A DNA stretch of 64,000 nucleotides from Bolinopsis microptera (Eukaryota > Ctenophora > Tentaculata > Lobata > Bolinopsidae), in the NCBI RefSeq assembly GCF_026151205.1, contig NC_087079.1:17106945-17170944 (forward strand), written 5' to 3'. Below the pieces are notes generated by a model that worked only from the letters and a program-made list of their open reading frames with translations, was not told where the DNA came from and did no database searches. Positions 1 through 14,229 of this stretch are shown in pieces; position 1 is the first letter of the stretch; each line of letters starts with the position of its first letter. Position numbers and translations under genes: made by a program.

Positions 1-599
1 ATCATAATAAATGTTTAAGTCATATGTAAGTCAGTACAGTTTTAATACTTCACATAGAATATTATTAGTTGTAGTTAATAGTTAACTGCTGATAAAAGTA
101 TACTAGTAATGTTAATATTACAGCTAAATGTTGATTACAGATGATTTAAGACGATTACAGGCCAATGACAAAGGTTACTGTGTTACCATGCACTTAATTA
201 AAACTTCAATAGTACATAACAAGTTGTTGTTCAGTCCTCCTCGCAATTTTCGTGGTCCTCTTGTTCCTCGTGGTGTTTGTTTGATGCTTCACCAGTCCCA
301 CCTGTATCGTTTTACCCCAATGAATTCTCTGAAATGTTATAAGTTTGTCAGGTCAACAGTGGTATGAGCTTTATCTGGTTCACGTTGTAAATAATGATAA
401 TATGAAACAATTATGCAATTTATACAAAACAATTATATTTCCTGGGAAATTTAAAAAAGTAGAAAGATTTACCTCATAACCCAGTTGGTTCAGTTGATTG
501 TAGAGCGTGCCGTTTGTAAAGAGCTTATTCAGGTAAGGGGGAGTGAACAGAACGTCCCTTCTACTTTCAGTTTCCAGACTTCTAGCCTCATCCTAAAAA

Positions 600-1870
600 A
601 AGTGTCATTAAGAGTTTCAGTCACTTCTGTAGTTTCTGTTCGGTTCTGTTAAGCTTGGTTTCTTTTTTCTGAACACAATCTTTGATTTCCTATACTCTGC
701 TTTGGTCCAATTCAGTTCTCGTTAAAGTGTCGTTAAGAGTTTCAGTCACTTACTGTAGAATTTTCCGTTCGGTTCTATTAAGCTTGGTTTCTTTTTTCCT
801 GGAGCACAATCTTTGATTCCCTACACTCTGCTTTGGTCCCAATTTAGTTCTGTGTTAGTTCCGTTTGTTCGGATAGAGTGTCGTTAAAGTTGTAGTCCTT
901 TCCTGTAGTTCCGATAGAGTTTCGTTTAGAGTTTCAGTAATTTAGTAGTTTCGGTTCGGTTTTCTGTTAAGCTTGGTTTCTTTTTCCTGGAGCACAATCC
1001 TTGATTCCCTACACTCTGCCTGGTCCCATTCCAGTTCTGTTAGTGTGTCGTTTTGAGTTTCAGTTACTTTTGTTATTTCTGTTTCGGTTCTATTAAGCTT
1101 GGTTTCTGTTTTTCTGGAGAACAATCTTTGATTCCCTACACTCTGCCTTGGTCCAATCAGTTCTGTTAGTAGAGTGTTCGTTTAGAGTTTCAGTCACTTC
1201 TGTAGTTTTCTGTTCGGTTTCTATTAAAGCTTGGTATCCTTTTTCCTGGAGCACATTCTTTGTTCCCTACACTTGCTTTGGTCCCTTCGTTCTGTTTAGG
1301 AGTGTCGTTAAGAGTTTCAGTCACTTCCTGTGTTTCCGAGTCGGTTTTCCATTTAGATTGGTTGTCTTTTTTCCTGGATGCTCATCTGTGAATTCCCTAC
1401 ACTCTGGTTTTGGTCCCATATAGTTCTGTGTTAGTTCCTGTTAGTTTCGGATTAGAGTGTCGTTAAGAGTTGTAGTCCTTTCCTGTAGTTCCGTTAGAGT
1501 TTCGTTTAGAGTAGTCACTTCCTGTAGTTTCCGTTCGGTTCTATTAAGCTTGGTTCATTTTTTCTTGGCAGCACTATCTTTTGATTCCCCTACACTCTGC
1601 TTTTGTCCCATTCAGTTCTGTTAAAGTGTCGTTTAGAGTTTCAGTCACTTCTGTAGTTTCCGTTCGGTTCATATTAAGCTTGGTTTCTTTTTCTGGAGCA
1701 CAATTCTTTTGATTTCCTACACTATGCCTTGTCCCATTCAGTTTGTTAGAGTGTCGTTTAGTGTTTCAGGTCACTTCCTGTAGTTTCCGTTCGGTTCTAT
1801 TAAGCTGGTTTCTTTTTCCTGGGAGCCAATCTTTGTTTCCATTACACTCTGCATTCGGTCCCGATTGGCA
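600..1870. repeat. ~124 bp minisatellite inside unit 1
   Basis: About ten imperfect copies of a ~124 bp repeat with the words ttcggttctattaagcttgg, cctggagcacaatctttgat and ctacactctgctttggtccc. Some copies carry an extra ~65 bp (gttagttcctgttagttcgg...). Equivalent blocks lie in units 2-4. Short ORFs on both strands come from this repeat. Confidence 0.85.
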
Positions 1871-3064
1871 GTATCGAGATAGGCACGATCACGGTCCGCG
1901 GCCACGGGTCCGCGGCCTGTTACAGATCTATTACTGTATAATATCAGTATCCCCTGAATCAAGCACACAGGGTGAATAGGTTGATTGGTTACCAGATCTA
2001 TGAATAGTATGTCTTGGTATCTTGGATCAATTAGTTACGGACTAGCATAAGTTAATTGTAGCGTGTAAATTACTGGATCAAACTATTGATTACGATTCTA
2101 ATGTGGTCTCTGGTTATAATTAGTTACGAATAATATTGATTTACTGATATCTGGGATATTATCCGGTTTGGAAGAGGACATGGACAAGTGAAACAGGATA
2201 GTTAGGTAGTAAGGGCAAATTTTTCGGCGTCAACCCCCCCCCCACCATCTTCAGGCTTAAAATTGTTATAAATGTTAGTATATAAATAATGCTTATATAC
2301 TAGTTAAAATGCTAAATTAAATTACACTACACTGAATACGGTTACATCAAATGGTATTGTCATTACATTGGGAAAATAGTGATGTACACACGGTATACCA
2401 CTCTGTCACAAGTACATAATTTTCCTACTGAACAGCAGGTTCGGGTGCTAATTTGTTTTAAATTGTGTCTTTGATATGTTGTAAAAGAAATCCATTAAGC
2501 TTACTCGCACTCTTCTTTGTTATTGATACTAGGTTTAATATAAAATTAATGGTAAGTAAAAGCTTTCTGTCACCTTTACGTTTATGGTGCTATATAAGTT
2601 AATTTCTAACAATATCGAAGGAAATATCTGGTCTCTATGTTATAGTTGAAAACTCAGAAAATTAGCAGCCAAGCATTTATCAGGATAGGTTAAAGACCTC
2701 TGTTGACTGCTCTTCGATGCTCTGAAAATCTATCGTGTGATTGTTCTATCGTTTCCCCTCCATATATAGCTTTGACATTAATTTACCAACCGTAACTTTG
2801 TATATGACACATTTTGGTTTGCAGTCGTGATTTGTTGTGATGAGGGACATATTGATACAGTTTGGTATGGTTTGCAGTGTGTTTGTCGGTGTAGGTCGTG
2901 ATGAACATAAGATCTCTGAGAGTTTCTTACCTGGTGTGAATATGAATTTGTTGCAATATGGAGAGAATTGTTGAATGTGTGTATGTACTATCACACAATT
3001 AAGTCATACAATGTCAATATTACCTAACTCACGATACCTATTTTATACCTAACGTCTACACACC

Positions 3065-3490
3065 TATTGGGAATCCAGTGTGCGGCTCATGGAAGTGGGG
3101 TGGACTGTTTTGAGATGGAGAGGTCCGAGGCGGTTTAACCGTTCTTATTGATGAGTGGGTACTCTTCCATACAGCTGCAGACTGGATATCCTCAATTTGA
3201 CAACGCTGCAGAGCGGCGAATACATGGGGACCTTCATTGAAGTCTTTTAATAGTAACTAGTGGTTTTGACTGAATATGGTTCGGGTTGGTTCAGAATGAG
3301 CAGATCTGGTCTTATCTAGTTTCAACCAAATAGGTGTAATAAGAGGTGTAACTGAAGTTATGAATCTCCAGTCTTCTTTTCTTCGGAGCGAGTCATTCCT
3401 TACTGGAACAAACTCCCTTCAAGTTTCAAGAACTGCTCGTCAGTTTTAAAGCTTTAAAGTTAGATGGAAGGATTTAAGAAAGAAATGAGT
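3065..3490 (+). pseudogene. LINE reverse transcriptase C-terminal relic (unit 1)
   Basis: Translation across several frameshifts gives peptides typical of the segment after the RT domain in CR1/Jockey-like LINEs: a VQRRFTRLIDEVGTLPY-like stretch, a RLDILNLTTLAERR-like stretch, DLIEAFKVTSG, and a VIPYWNKLPSDVKNA-like motif, followed by a short basic tail ending near GFKKEM. No RT catalytic motif is present, so it cannot encode an enzyme. The same relic occurs once per long unit, so it was captured before the unit was amplified. The family call rests on motif memory only. Confidence 0.72.
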
Positions 3491-5159
3491 TTCTAAATCA
3501 GTGTAAATGATTTTTTATTGTTGGAATGGTTCGAATGAAGTTTTAGGGAAAAATTGAAGGACCCAGTTATTTATGCAATAGGAGACACATAATGAATTTC
3601 TTAGGTTTCATACTTTTGTGGCAAAAGAAGCGTTTCATAAATCTTTATTCCACTGGGAATTATTATTGAATTAATTATTTATAGATAATGTATTAGATTT
3701 TATTAATAATAAAATTTAATTTGAGAAATTATTAATGTTGATGGAAAATATATTTATTTAAATTATTTTTTTATTTAGTGCAATGATATTTTGTAGACAC
3801 TTGTGATGATGTTATGTATAATCTTTCTTACTTACTTAATTACCTACTATGGATAGTAGGTATGTAATGATCCTCATGCATTTTATTTACTATAAAATGC
3901 ATTGCGTAGGTGTTAGCGATTGGTGATATTTTAGAAGGTAGACATTTTTATACGTACATCTTTTACTCCTCCTAACCTACCATGTAGACAGTTTATTGAT
4001 ATCAGTAGGTAATATCACTAGACCGTACAAGCGGTAGATGTAAGAGTGACCTAGTAAACGCGATAGATATCATCAAAAAGCATCCTTTATGTCTCTTCTT
4101 CGCATTATTTCTCCATATGTCGGCGGTTGTGATAAAAAACTTAATTTTGGACTTATTTCCAGAGGTGTAAGCTTAAAAAGTATGACAGGACCCCTGCTAT
4201 GAGATTTTTATCAGGTATTATAATCTATTTGATGAGCACCGAAATATTGATCCTATAAGTCGTCCTTTTTACAGTTACTAGTAATTATTAGGACGGGTCG
4301 TAACTTCAAGTTCAAAAGGAACGCGCGTCTGATGTTTATCTGGTACATTGTTGTCGTACCGACATTTCTGTTCGCTCTAAAAGTAATGTTGGTAGGGTTT
4401 TAAGACCTCATAAAGTCATAAGAACAGTGACAGTTGATTAGTTGGTGTTTTTATTAAATTAAGTGTTAGATTTCTCAAATGATAATGTTAACAGTTGAAC
4501 ACAGCTTATATCAAAAGTTTCTTAGTCATTTTATGTTAAATCGTAATTTCATAATAATATGTTTACGTCATATTAAGTTCAGTACAGTTGAAAACAGTCA
4601 CATGGAATCAATATTAGTTGATAGTTAATAGTTATCAGCTGTAACAGTATATTAGTAATGTTAATAATACAGATAAATGTTGATTACAGATGAATTACAG
4701 ACGATTACAGGGCCCAATGACAAAGGTTACAGTGTACAATGCCAGCTTAATTAAAAATTCAAATAGTAGATAAAACAGTAGTTGTTGTTCAGTCCTTCCT
4801 CGCAATTTTCGTGGTCCTCTTGTTCCTTCGTGGTGTTGTTTGAAATGCTTTCACCAGTCCCACTGTAACGTTTCCCCAAGAAATCCTCTGAATTGTTATA
4901 GTTTGTCAGGTCAACAGTGGTATGAGCTTTTATCTTGGTCACGTTGTTAAATAATGATAATATGAAACAATTATGCAATTATACAATACATTTATTACAT
5001 TTCCTGGAAATTTAAAAAAGTAAGAAAGATTTAACCAATCAACCCAGTTGGTTCAGTTGATTGTAGAGCTGCCGTGTAAGAGCTTATCAGGTAAGGGGGA
5101 TGTGAACAGAACGTCCCATTTCTATAACAGTTTCCGACTTCTAGCCTACTCCAACAAAA

Positions 5160-6385
5160 GTGTCATTAAGTGTTTCAGGTCATTCGTATTTCGGTTCGGT
5201 TTCTGTTAGCTTGGTTTCTTTTTCCTGGAACACATTCTTTGTCTCACTATACTCTGCTTTGGTCCATTCAGTTTGTTAAAGTGTCGTTAAGTGTTTCAGT
5301 CACTTCCCTGTAGTTTCCGTTCGGTTCATTAAGCTTGTGTTTCTTTTTCCTGGAGCACAAATCTTTGATTTCCCGTACACTCGTGTTTGGTCCTTTTAGT
5401 TCGTGTTAGTTCCTGTTAGTTCGGATAGAGTGTCGTTAAGAGTTGTAGTCCTTTCTGTAGTTCGTTAGAGTTTCGTTTTAGAGTTTCAGTTATTTCTGAG
5501 TTTCTGTTGGTTCTGTTAAGCTTGGACTCTTTTTCCCTGGAGCACAATCCTTGATTACTACACTCTGCCTTGGTCCCATTCTGTTCTGTTAGAGTGTCGT
5601 TTTTGAGTTTCAGTTACTTTTGTAGTTTACTGTTCGGTTCTATTAAGCTTGGTTTCTTTTTCTGGAGCACAATCATTTGATTCCCTACACTCTGCTTGGT
5701 CCCATTCAGTTTCTGTTAGAGTGTCGTTTAGAAGTTTCAGTCACTTCCTGTAGTTCTGTTGGTTTATTAAGCTTGGTTTCTTTTTCCTGGAGCACAATCT
5801 TTGATTCCCTACACTCTGCTTTGGTCCCATCAGTTTGTTAGAGTGTCCGTTAGAGTTTCAGTCACTTCCCTGTAGTTCCGTTCGGTTCTATTAAGCTTGG
5901 TTTCTTTTTCTGAAGCAAAAATCTTTGATCCTACACTCTGTTTTGGTCCATTTAGTTCTGGTTAGTTCCTGCTTAGTTCGGATAGGAGTGTCGTTAAGAG
6001 TTGTAGTCCTTTCTGTAGTTCCGATAGAGTTTCGTTTAGAGTTTCAGTACTTCCTGTAGTTTTCCGTTCGGTTCTATTAAGTTGGTTTACATTTTTCTTG
6101 GAGCACATCTTTGGATTCCCTAACACTTGTATTTGTTCCATTCAGTTCTGTTAAAGTGTCGTTTGGTTACCAGTCACTTCTGTAGTTTCCGTTCGGTTCT
6201 ATTAAGCTTGGTTTATCTTTCCTGAGCACAATCTTTGATTTCTACACTATGCCTTGGGTCCCATTCAGTTCTGTTAGAGTGTCGTTTAGAGTTTCAAGTC
6301 ACTTCCTGTAGTTTCCGTTCGGTTCTATTAAGCTTGGTTTCTTTTCCTGGAGACATCTTTGATTCCCATACACTCTGCCTTGGGT
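5160..6385. repeat. ~124 bp minisatellite inside unit 2
   Basis: Same repeat as at 600-1870. Marker words at about 5642, 5766 and 5889 give a spacing near 124 bp, with longer ~190 bp units interspersed. Confidence 0.85.
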
Positions 6386-7569
6386 CCATTGGCCAGTATC
6401 GAGATAGCCCGTACACGGTCCGCGGACCACGGTCCGCGGACCACTGTCGTACCAGATCAATTACTGTATAATACAGTATCCCTGAATCAAGAAACAGGTG
6501 AATAGTGTTGGTTTACCAGATCATTGAGATAGTATGTTTGGTATCTTGGATTTGCAATTAGTTACGACTAGCATAATTAATTGTTGCGTAGTATTTTAAT
6601 GGTTCAAAATATTGTATTACGATTCAAATGTGGTCTCTCGGATATAATTGTTAGAATAATATGATTTACTGATATCTGGAATATTATTCCGTTGAAGAGA
6701 CAAAGGGAAAGTGAAACAAGGAAGTTAGGAGTAAGGGCTAATTTTCGGGTCTAAAGCCATTTCAGGGCGTAAAAATTGTTATATCATGTTAGTATATATA
6801 ATGCTTTATAATAGTTAAAATGCTAAATTAAAATTACACACACTGGATATACTGGTTACTCAAATGTTGTATTGTACATTTATTTGAAAATAGTGATTGG
6901 TACACAAGTTTTACACTCTGTCCAAGGTACATAATGGCTAATGAATAGCAGGTTCGTGTGCTAATATTTTGTTTAAATTTGTCTTTGGAATATGTTGTAA
7001 AAGAAATCCTTAGCTATGCACTCTTTATTTGTTATTATACTAGGTTTAAATAAATTAATGTAGTAAGCTTCTGTTTCACTTTACGTTTAATGGTGCTATA
7101 TAAGTTAATTTCTAATATCGAAGGAAACATCTGGTTCTTTGTTTATCGTGGAAATCTCTGAATAATGAGCTGCCAAGCATAGCAGGAAGGTTAAGGCCTG
7201 TTCCATGTTGGACTGCCTTCGATGCTCTGAAAATCTATCGTGTGCTGTTCTACTCGTTTCACCTTATAACCATAGCTCTTGACATTATATTACACGTAAC
7301 TTTGATTTGACCATTTTTGGTTTGCAGTCGTGATTTGTTGTGATGTGTGGACATTTGATACAGTTTGGTTATGGTGCAGTGTGTTTGTCGTGTGGTCGTG
7401 ATGAACATTAGAATCTTGAGAGTTTCTTACCCCCCACTTGTGAGGAATATGAATTTGTTGCAATAATGGAGAGAATTGTTGAAACGTTTGTATGTACTAT
7501 CACACAATTACGTCATACACATGTCAATATTACTAAACTCACGATACCCTATTTTATACCTAACATCTA

Positions 7570-8010
7570 CACACCTATTGTGGCATCAGTTGCGGCTCAT
7601 GGAGTTGGGGACTGTTTTGGAGTGGGAGAGCGTCCAGAGGCGGTTTTACCCTGTCTTGTTGATGAGGTAGGGTTCTCTTCCATACAGTGCAGACTGGATA
7701 TCTCATTTGACAACGCTGGCAGAGCGGCGATACATGGGGGGGACCTTATTGAAGCTTTTAAAGTAACTAGTGGTTTGACTGAATATGGTTCGGGTTTGTT
7801 CAGTATGAGCAGATCTGAGTCTTAATCTGTTTAAACCAATAGGTGTAATAAGTAGTGATAAAATAAAGTTTAAGAATTCTCCAGTCTTCTTTTACTTCCG
7901 GAGCGAGTCATCTTACTGGACAAATCTCCCTTCAGATGTCAAGAACGCTCGACTGTTTTTTAGCTTTAAAGTAGATTGGAAGGATTTAAGAAAGAAATGT
8001 GATTTCTAAT
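7570..8010 (+). pseudogene. LINE reverse transcriptase C-terminal relic (unit 2)
   Basis: Best preserved of the four relics for the segment DLIEAFKVTSGLTEYGSGLF, which is open within the frame 7466-7825. The following PYW-type motif is in another frame near 7900-7990. Frameshifts break it up. It is the same relic as at 3065-3490. Confidence 0.72.
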
Positions 8011-9679
8011 AAACTGTGTAAATGATTTTGTTTTGGAATGTTTCGATGAAGTTTAGTTTTAGGGTAATTGAAGGACCCAGTTATTTAAGGCAATAAGGAG
8101 ACACATTATGAATATATTGGTTTCATCCATTTTGTGGCAAAGAAGCGTTTCATAAATCTTTATTCACTGGGAAGTATTAATGTATTAATTATTTATAGAT
8201 AAAGGTTAGATTTTATTAATTAATAAATTTAATTTGATAAATTATTAATGTTGATGGAAAAAATATATTTATTTAAATTATTTTTTTATTTAGTGCATTG
8301 ATATTTTGTAGACACTTGTGATGATGTTATGTCATAATCTTTACTTACTTACTTACTTACCTAACTAATGATAGAATGTAGTATATATCCTCATAGATTA
8401 TATTTACCTATAAAAATGCATAGCGTAGGTGTGCGATTTGGTGATATTTTAGAGGAAGAATTTTCTATTACGTACATCTTTACCTCTCCTAACCTACCAA
8501 GGTAGTCAGTATATTGGTTACTCAGTAGGTAATAATCACTAGGGAAGTACAAGCGGTAGATGTAAGAGTGACCGAGTAAATTAGCGATAGAAATCATCAA
8601 TAAAGCATCCATTATGTACTCATCTTGCAAGTATTTCTCCATTTGTCGTGTGGTTGTTGAATAAACACGTTAATTTGGACATATTCCAGAGAGTGTAGCT
8701 TAAAAAGTATGAAGGACCCTGCTACTGATATTTTTTGTATCAGGTATTATATTATATTTGATGAGGCAACGAAAAATATTGATCTAAAGTCGCCTCCTTT
8801 TACCAGTTACTTAGTAATTTTTAGGAACGGGTCGCTAACTTCAGATCAAAAGAGCGGGTCGGGTCAGTTGTTTATCTGGTACAATTGTTTGTCGTTACCG
8901 CTCAGTTCCGTCTAAAAGTAATGTTGGTTAGGGTTTAAAGACCTCATAAAGTCATAGACAGTGAGATCGATTAGTGGAGTTTTTATAATAAGTGTTGATT
9001 GGTCAAATGTTTATGTTAACAGTTGAATCACAGCTTTTAAAATCAAAGAATTTTTAGTCATTATATGTTAAATGTAATTATCATAATAAATGTTTACGTC
9101 TTATTAAGTCTGTTACAGTTTTATCGTCTCATAAAATAATATTGTATGATAGTTAATAGTTAACAGCTGATAACAGTATATTAGTAATGTTAATATTACA
9201 GCTAAATGTTGATTACAGATGATCTCAGGACGATTACAGGGCCCAATGACAAAGGTTACAGGTACAATGCACTTATTAAAAACTTCAATAGTAGTAACCA
9301 GTAGTTGTTGTTCAGTCCTCCTCGCAAATTTTTCGTGGTCCTCTTGTTCCTCGTGGTGTTGTTTGAAATGATCAACCAGTCCCACTGTAACGTTCACCCC
9401 AAAGATATCCTCTGAATGTTATTAAGTTTGTCTGGTTGTCAACAGTGGTATGAGGCTTTATCTGGTCTGTTTGTTTTAAATAATGATTATATGAAACAAT
9501 TATGCAATTATACAAAAAATATCATTTCCTGGAAATTTAAAAAAGTAAGAAAGATCTTACCCATCATAACCCAGTTGGTCAGTGATTGTAGAGCTGCGTG
9601 TAAAGAGCTTATTCAGGTAAGGGGGAACGGTGAACAGAATCGTCCCATTACTAAACTGTTTCAGTCTTCTGCCTCTCCA

Positions 9680-10930
9680 AAAAGTGTCATAAGAGTCTTC
9701 AGTCACTTCCTGTAGTTTCTGTTCGGGTACTGTTAAGCTTGGTTTCTTTTTCCTGGACACCAATCATTGATTCCTATTACTCTGCTTTGGTCCCATTCAG
9801 TTCTGTTAAGTGTGTTAAGAGTTTCAGTCATTCTGTAGATTCCGTCTGGTTCTATTAAGCTTGTTTATTTTTCCTGGAGCCACAATCTTTGATTCCCTAC
9901 ACTCTGCTTTTGGTCCCATTTAGTTTCTGTGTTAGTTCCTGTTAGTTCAGATAGTGTGTCGTTAAGAGTTGTAGTCCGTTCTGTAGTTACGATAGAGTTT
10001 CGTTTTAGAGTTTCAGTTACTTTCTGTAGTTTATGTTCGGTTCTGTGTTAAGCTTGGTTTCTTTTTCTGAGAACATCCTTGATTCCATACACTCTGCCTT
10101 GGTCACATTCCAGTTCTGTTAGAGTGTGTTTAGAGTTTCAGTTCCTTTCTGTAGTTTCTGTTCGGTTCTATTAGCTTGGTATCTTTTTTCGGGCGCACAA
10201 TCTTTGCATTCCCTACACTCTGCCTTGGTCCCATTCAGTTCTGTTAGAGTGTCGTTAGAGTTTCAGTCACTTCCTGTAGTTTCTGTTCGGTTCTATTAAG
10301 CTTGGTTTTCTTTTCCTGGAGCACAATCTTGATTCCATACACTCTGCTTTGGTCCCATTCGTTCTGTTAGAGTGTCGTTAAGAGTTTCAGTCACTTCCTG
10401 TAGTTTCCGTTACGGTTCTTATAAGCTTGGTTTCTTTTTCTGGTGCAAAATCTTTGATTCCATACACTCTGTTTTGGTCCACATTTAGTTCTGTGTTAGT
10501 TCCTGTTAGTTCAGGATAGTGTGTCGTTTAAGAGTTTGTCGTCCTTCCTGTCAGTTCCGATGAGTTTGTTAGAGTGTCAGTCATTCCTGTAGTTTCCTTC
10601 GGTTCTTTCAAAGGCTTGGTTGTCATTTTTCTTGGAGCACTTTATTTGGATTCCCTACACTATGTTTTGTCCATTCAGTTCTGTTTAAAGTGTCGTTTAG
10701 AGATTTCAGCACTTCCTGTAGTTCCGTTCGGTTTATTAAGCTTGGTTTCTTTTTCCTGGAGCACATTCACTTTGATTCCTACACTTCTGCCTTGGTCCCA
10801 TTCAGTTCTGTTTGAGTGTCGTTTAGAGTTTCATGTCACTTCCTGTAGTATGCCGTTCGGTTCTATTAAGCTTGGTTTATTTTTCTGGGCACAATCTTTT
10901 GATTCCATACTACACTCTGCCTTGGTCCAT
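9680..10930. repeat. ~124 bp minisatellite inside unit 3
   Basis: Same repeat as at 600-1870, in the same position of the third long unit. A 156-codon open frame (10574-11044) is a read-through of this block and has no protein-like composition. Confidence 0.85.
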
Positions 10931-12114
10931 TGGCAGTATCGAGATAGCCGATCACGGTCGCGGACCACGGTTCCGCGACCACTGTCTACAAGATCATATT
11001 TCTGTATAATAAACAGTTATCCAATGGAATCAAGCATCAGGTGAATAGTTGATTGGTTACCAGATAATTGAATAGTATGTTTGTATCTTGGTATGCAATT
11101 TAGTTACGATAGACATAATTAATTGTTAAGCGTAGTTAAATTACTGGATCAAAACTATTGATACGATTCAAATGTGGTCTCCTCGGATATATTAGTTACG
11201 AATAATAGTTGATTTACTGAGATCTGGATATTATCCGGTTGGAAGAAGACAAGGGAACAAGTGAACAAGGAAGTTAGGAGGTAAGGGCAATTTTTCGGCG
11301 TCAAAGCCATACTTCAGGCTTAAAATTGTTTAAATGTTTTGTATATAATAAATGCTTCTATACTAGTTAAAATGCTAAATTAAAAATTACACACACTGAA
11401 TACAGGTTACAGCAAATGGTATTGTACATTACATTGAAAAATTGTGTTGTACACACAGTTTTTCACTCTGTCCAAGTACATATATCTACTGAACAGCAGG
11501 TTCGTGTGCTTATTTGTTTAATTTTGTCTTTGATATGGTTGTAAAAGAAATCCCTTACGCTTCTCGCACTTTCTTTTGTTATTGTACTATGGTTTAAATA
11601 AATTAATGTTGTAAGTTCTGTCACTTTACGTTTAATGGTGGCTATATAAGTTATTTTCTAAAATATCGATGGAAAATAATCTGGTTCTTATGTTATCGTG
11701 GAATCTCTGAATAATGAGCAGCCAACGCATTATCAGGATAGGTTAAAGGCCTGTTGACTGCTCTTCGATTGCTCTGAAAATCTATCGTGTGCTGTTCTAT
11801 CGTTTCCCCTATATCTAGCTTTGACATTATATTTACTACGTAACTTTGTATATGAAACATTTTGGTTTTGCAGTCGTGATTTGTTGTATGAAGTGGACAT
11901 TATGATCAGTTTGTATGGTGCAGTGTGGTTTTTTTGTCGTTGTGGTCGTGAATGAACCATAAGATCTCTGAGAGTTTACTTCCTGGTGTGAATATGATTT
12001 TGTTGCAATAATGGAGAGAATTGTTGAAAGTTTGTATGTACTATCACACATTTACGTATACACATGTCAATATTACTAACTTCACGATACCCTATTTTAT
12101 ACCTAACATCTAAA

Positions 12115-12560
12115 CACCAATTGGGAATCCAGTTGCGGCTCATGGAAGTTGGGGGGGACTGTTTTGGAGCTGGAGAGCGTCGGAGGCGGTTTGCCCGTCT
12201 TATTGATGAGGTGGGCTTACTCTTCCATACAGCTGTCAAGACTGGATATCATCAATTTTGAAACGCTGGCAGGAGGGCGGCGAATACATGGGGACCTTAT
12301 TGAGCTTTTAAAGTAACTAGTGGTTTGACTGACTATGGATCGGGTTTGTTCAGAATGAGCAGGATCTCGGACTTAATCTAGTTTCAACCAATAGGTGTAA
12401 TAAGAGTGTAAAACTAAAAGTTAAGAATCTCCAGTCTTCTTTTCTTCCGGAGGAGTATTCCTTACTGGAACAAACTCACTTCAGATGTAATGAACTGCTC
12501 GACAGTTTTAGTTTTAAAGTTAGATTGGTAGGATTTAAGAAAGAAATGATTCTAAAATAA
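12115..12560 (+). pseudogene. LINE reverse transcriptase C-terminal relic (unit 3)
   Basis: Same relic, broken by indels. The frame 12064-12261 covers its first part; the FKVTSG-like and PYWNK-like motifs follow in other frames up to about 12560. Confidence 0.68.
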
Positions 12561-14229
12561 GTGTAAATGGATTTTTATTTTTTGGAATGTTTCGAATTGA
12601 AGTTTTAGGGAAAAATTGAAGACCCAATTATTTTATGCTATTAGGAGGTCACATAATGAACTTTCTTTTGTTTCTTCATTTTGTGGCAAAGAGCGTTTCA
12701 TTATTATTGATTCCACTGGGAAGTATATGAATTAATTTATTTATAGTTATTGTATTAGATGTTATTAATATTAAATTTTAATTTGATAAATGATATAATG
12801 TTGATGGAAAAATATATTTATTTAAATTATTTTTTTATTAGTGCAATGATATTTTGTAGACATTGTGATGATGTTTGTAATAATCTTTACTTACAACTTA
12901 CTTTACCTACCTAATGTTAGTGGTAAGTATATGATCCTCATAGCATTATATTTTCTAATAAAAAATGCATTAGCGTAGGTGTAGCGATTGGTGATATTTT
13001 AGAAGGAAGAATTTTCTATACGTACATCTTTTACGCCTCCTAACCTACCATGTAGTACAGTATATTGTTACTCAGAGGGTAATATCCAATAGACGTACAA
13101 GCGGCTAGTATGATAGGTGCCTTGTATAATGCGATAGTAATCATCAAAAGCATCCTTTATGTACTCATCTTCGCTTTATTTTCTCCCATATTGTCGTGGT
13201 TGTTGATAAATCGTTAATTTGGACTTATTCCAGAGGTGTAGCTTAAAAAGTAATTGAAGTGACCCTGCTACTGATATTTTTTATCAGGTATTATAATTTT
13301 ATTTGATGACGGCACCGAAAAATATTGATCCTAAAGTCGTCTTTTTACCAGTTACTTAGTAATTATTAGGACGGGTAGCTAACTTAAAGATCAAAAGAGC
13401 GTGGTCAGTTGTTTATCTGGTTCTATTGTTGTCGTTACCGCTTCAGTTACGAATCCTAAAGTAATGTTGGTGGGTTTAAGACCTCATAAAGTCATAAGAA
13501 CAGCTGAGAATGATTAGTTGGTGTTTTAATAATAAGTGTTGATTTCGTCAAATGTTAATTGTTAACTGTTGAACAAGCTTTAAATCATAGATTTTAGTCA
13601 TTATATGTAAATCGTAATTAATAATAATAAATGTTTACGTCTTATTAGTCAGTTACTGTTTAATTCAGTCACACATAGAATAATATTAGTTGATAGTTAA
13701 TAGGTTACAGCTGATTAATCAGATATTAGTAATGTTAATATTACAGCTAAATGTGTGATTAAAGATGATTACAGACGATTACAGGGCCAATGACAAAGGT
13801 TACAGTATACCATCACTTAATTAAAACTTCAATAGTAGATAACTGTAGTTGTTGTTCAGTCCTCCCTCGCAATTATCGTGTCCTTTGTTCCTACGTGGTG
13901 TTGTTTGAAATGCTTCACCAGTCCCACTGTAACGTTCACCCCTATGAAATCCTCTGAAATGTTATAGTTTGTCAGGTCAACAGTGGTATGAGCTTTATCT
14001 GGTCACGTTGTTTTAAATAATGATTATATGAAACAATTATGCCAATTAATTACAAACAATTATACATTTTCTGGAAAATTTAAAAAACGTAAGAAGATTT
14101 ACCCATCATATTCCACAGTTGGTCTGTTGATTGTAGAGCTGCCGTGTTAAAGAGCTTATTCAGGTCAAGGGGGACCGTGACAGAACGTCCCATACTAACA
14201 GTTTCCTGACTTCTAGCCCTCATCCAAAA

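Larger units (their letters stand above)
1..4546. repeat. ~4.53 kb tandem unit, copy 1
   Basis: First of four head-to-tail copies of a long unit. Order inside the unit: an AT-rich lead (1-590), a ~124 bp minisatellite (about 600-1870), a GC-rich palindromic motif of the ggtccgcggacc type (about 1885-1915), AT-rich DNA, a LINE RT C-terminal relic (about 3065-3490), and an AT-rich end with repeated ctta/ctac words (about 3830-3860). The same order recurs at ~4.53 kb spacing. Copies differ by many one-base insertions and deletions, including in homopolymers, so small ORFs here are not credible. The window starts inside the array, so its true left end is not seen. Confidence 0.9.
4547..9076. repeat. 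~4.53 kb tandem unit, copy 2
   Basis: Second copy, aligned to copy 1 from the shared lead (ataata...tgtttacgtc) through the minisatellite (about 5160-6385), the GC-rich palindromic motif (about 6415-6445), the LINE relic (about 7570-8010) and the AT-rich end. The GC-rich motif is clearest here: ggtccgcggacc appears twice within 30 bases. Confidence 0.9.
9077..13616. repeat. ~4.53 kb tandem unit, copy 3
   Basis: Third copy with the same internal order: lead at 9077, minisatellite about 9680-10930, GC-rich motif about 10950-10985, LINE relic about 12115-12560, AT-rich end to 13616. It differs from the other copies mainly by dispersed one-base indels. Confidence 0.9.

Noticed and set aside
10574-11044. 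156-codon open frame in the first array
   Set aside because: Lies in the ~124 bp minisatellite of a noisy unit and is not open in the other three copies.
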